A stretch of 64,000 bases of DNA from Sphingomonas yunnanensis (GTDB taxonomy: Bacteria; Pseudomonadota; Alphaproteobacteria; Sphingomonadales; Sphingomonadaceae). Positions 62,759-64,000 of the stretch are shown piece after piece (position 1 is the first letter of the stretch; each line of letters opens with the position of its first letter). Position numbers and translations under genes: made by a program. The notes under the pieces were generated by a model. That model did no database searches and was not told the DNA's origin. It saw only the letters and a program-made list of their open reading frames with translations. The stretch lies in NCBI RefSeq assembly GCF_019898765.1, contig NZ_JAIOKB010000002.1, forward strand, positions 703,826 through 767,825, given 5' to 3'.

Positions 62759-63373
62759 ATGCCTAGTTCGACCAACGCCATGCGGCGCAGCCGCAGCAGA
62801 GCCGCCGGCGTGCCCGGTCCCTGGCAGATGTTCTTCTCCGGGTTCCTCAAGCACCCCGTGATGGTGGGGTCGATCATCCCCTCCTCGGACCGGCTGATCG
62901 CCAAGATGCTCGGCCCGGTGGATTGGACGAACTGCAAGCTCTTCATCGAATACGGTCCCGGCGTCGGCACCTTCTGCCGACCGATCCTCGAGAAGATGGC
63001 GCCCGATGCGACGCTGATCGCGATCGACACCAACCCTGACTTCATCCGCTACCTCAACCACACGATCACCGACCCGCGCTTCGTCGCGGTCCACGGCTCG
63101 GCGGCGGACGTCGAGGCGATCGTCGCCGAGCACGGGCACGAGGCGGCGGACTATGTCCTCTCCGGCCTCCCCTTCTCGACGCTGCCCGACGGCGTCGGCC
63201 CTGCGATCGCGGCGGCGACGCAGCGCGTGATCCGCACCGGCGGCGCCTTCCTCGTCTACCAGTTCAGCCCCAAGGTCCGCGACTTCATCGCGCCGCACTT
63301 CCCGCGTATCGACCATGACATGGAATGGTGGAACGTGCCGCCGGCGCAACTCTACTGGGGCTGGAAGGACTGA
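62759..63373 (+). CDS. Class I SAM-dependent methyltransferase, PmtA-like
   Basis: 204 residues from the ATG at 62759, with another ATG 7 codons in. The N-terminus is basic (MRRSRSRA) and FFSGFLKHPVMVGSIIPSS precedes the SAM motif FIEYGPGVGTFC near residue 63. IAIDTNPDF and YVLSGLPFSTLPDG follow. The last segment resembles rhizobial phospholipid N-methyltransferase PmtA, which makes phosphatidylcholine from PE. rRNA methyltransferases of the KsgA type share parts of the pattern but not this segment. Confidence 0.8.
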   Translation: MPSSTNAMRRSRSRAAGVPGPWQMFFSGFLKHPVMVGSIIPSSDRLIAKMLGPVDWTNCKLFIEYGPGVGTFCRPILEKMAPDATLIAIDTNPDFIRYLNHTITDPRFVAVHGSAADVEAIVAEHGHEAADYVLSGLPFSTLPDGVGPAIAAATQRVIRTGGAFLVYQFSPKVRDFIAPHFPRIDHDMEWWNVPPAQLYWGWKD

Positions 63374-63705
63374 CGCAGGCGAGGGCGCCCGACTGCCGCC
63401 CTCCCACCGGCGTCATCCTGAAGCCGTTTCAGGACTCACCCTTCCGCTAGAGGCTGATCCATCCAAGCCGAACCGTGCTCCCGCGCGCGCGGGAGCCCAG
63501 AGCCGTCGGCGGTAACGTTGGTGGCCTTGGGCTCCGGCGTTCGCCGGAGCACATCGGCAGCCCAGATGAGGTGACCAAACGCCAGCATCTCCCGCTTTGA
63601 CTATGCGGCGCGCGTGGATCGTGAGGTGAGCTCAGGACGACGGCAGCGAGCGCGCGCAGCGTCTCCGCCCTACACGCCGACACTGGCTTGACGTGGAACA
63701 CCCGC
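63374..63705. other. Gene-free stretch with repeat elements
   Basis: 332 bases with no credible coding frame. It contains a family A half element at 63411-63440 (CGTCATCCTGAAG), a family B copy at 63475-63552, and CTCAGGACGACGG at 63631-63643, which could be a degenerate right arm of the family A element. Nothing else was seen. Confidence 0.6.
63475..63552. repeat. Intergenic inverted repeat, family B, copy 2
   Basis: Arms at 63475-63500 and 63527-63552 are imperfect reverse complements (GTGCTCC...GGAGCCCAG against TTGGGCTCC...GGAGCAC). The right arm holds the short palindrome CTCCGGCGTTCGCCGGAG. It corresponds to the copy at 2178-2255. Confidence 0.75.
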
Positions 63706-63854
63706 GCTCACCGCTCCCGCGTCGCGGCGAAGCGGACCTTGGCGTAGCGATCGGCGATATAGCCGACCTCCCACGCGCTCTTCGCCAGGAACACCGGGTT
63801 GCCGTCGCGGTCCTTCGCCATCGCGCCGCGGTTGAGGTCCATGAAGTCCTTTAC
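63706..63854 (-). pseudogene. Exact duplicate of the prfC 3' end
   Basis: 149 bases identical to the sequence that begins at 63855, as far as the window shows (to 64000). Read leftward it repeats the last 47 codons and the TGA of prfC, here at 63708-63710. Because 149 is not a multiple of three, the copies are in different frames, so the real prfC stops at 63859-63857 and this copy is an untranslated remnant. Identity without a single mismatch over 146 bases indicates a very recent event. Confidence 0.85.
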
Positions 63855-63856
63855 GC

Positions 63857-64000
63857 TCACCGCTCCCGCGTCGCGGCGAAGCGGACCTTGGCGTAGCGAT
63901 CGGCGATATAGCCGACCTCCCACGCGCTCTTCGCCAGGAACACCGGGTTGCCGTCGCGGTCCTTCGCCATCGCGCCGCGGTTGAGGTCCATGAAGTCCTT
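63857..64000 (-). CDS. prfC: Partial peptide chain release factor 3 (C-terminus)
   Basis: The last 47 codons plus TGA are visible. The run FMDLNRGAMAKDRDGNPVFL, followed by ADRYAKVRFAATRER at the end, matches the C-terminus of RF3, where the E. coli protein ends in ERYPDVKFFATREH. RF3 is the GTPase that recycles RF1 and RF2 after termination. The rest lies beyond the right edge. The duplication just downstream does not change its reading frame. Confidence 0.85.
   Translation of the reverse strand, partial: KDFMDLNRGAMAKDRDGNPVFLAKSAWEVGYIADRYAKVRFAATRER

Overview
The window is high-GC chromosomal DNA from an alphaproteobacterium, most likely a sphingomonad (Sphingomonas or a relative). The evidence is protein content: a CrtB-type phytoene synthase, a DUF1491 protein, a CBP3-type ubiquinol-cytochrome c chaperone beside BamE and DUF177, a divergent RibA, a CDC48-type AAA ATPase and a block ppsR-maf-aroE-coaE-dnaQ facing hemE-hemJ-rho. 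No rRNA, tRNA, CRISPR array, prophage or insertion sequence was seen. Most long antisense ORFs are shadows caused by base composition.

Layout. 1-6.7 kb: the first codons of a YjbR-like protein, a small exported protein gene cut by an amber codon, a LOG-family hydrolase, phytoene synthase, a lipoprotein, a Rap1a-like protein coupled to an L,D-transpeptidase, a coiled-coil lipoprotein, and pmbA with an inositol-phosphatase-type gene. 6.8-11.9 kb: a tight gnd-HAD-HAD operon, a WecB-like epimerase and a TSUP permease. 11.9-22.6 kb: a KimA-like permease, a glutamine cyclotransferase, fdxA, an S4 protein and a Suv3-type helicase, then an M23 peptidase, an S41 peptidase, DUF177 and a CBP3 chaperone. 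22.8-32.8 kb: bamE, a reduced NfrB/NfrA-like pair, a TSUP/TIGR02186 pair, a lone HerA-like ATPase, a two-lobe retropepsin-like protease, an M20 peptidase and a SleB-type hydrolase.

33-45 kb is the core of the window. Everything from 33.0 to 38.4 kb (DUF1491, thioesterase, ptsN, hpf, dnaQ, coaE, aroE, maf, ppsR) reads leftward. Everything from 38.7 to 45.3 kb (hemE, hemJ, rho, terC-like, lolA, xth, ribA) reads rightward. The 320-base gap between ppsR and hemE has a cluster of DnaA-box-like sites and matches the location of the chromosomal origin in Caulobacter and Rickettsia, so it is the best candidate oriC.

45.5-64 kb: a UbiH-type monooxygenase, ftsK, an Lhr-type helicase divergent from its usual exonuclease partner (without the usual ligase), an S10 peptidase, an S1/P1 nuclease, DUF1489, mgtE, a cyclophilin, a LysR regulator, an orphan terminator with a candidate small RNA, the CDC48-type ATPase, a small monooxygenase and a methyltransferase. 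The window ends in the 3' end of prfC, which carries an exact 149-base tandem duplication.

Several intergenic spaces hold long imperfect or perfect inverted repeats of at least four sequence families, mostly just after gene ends. They look like dispersed REP-like or MITE-like elements.
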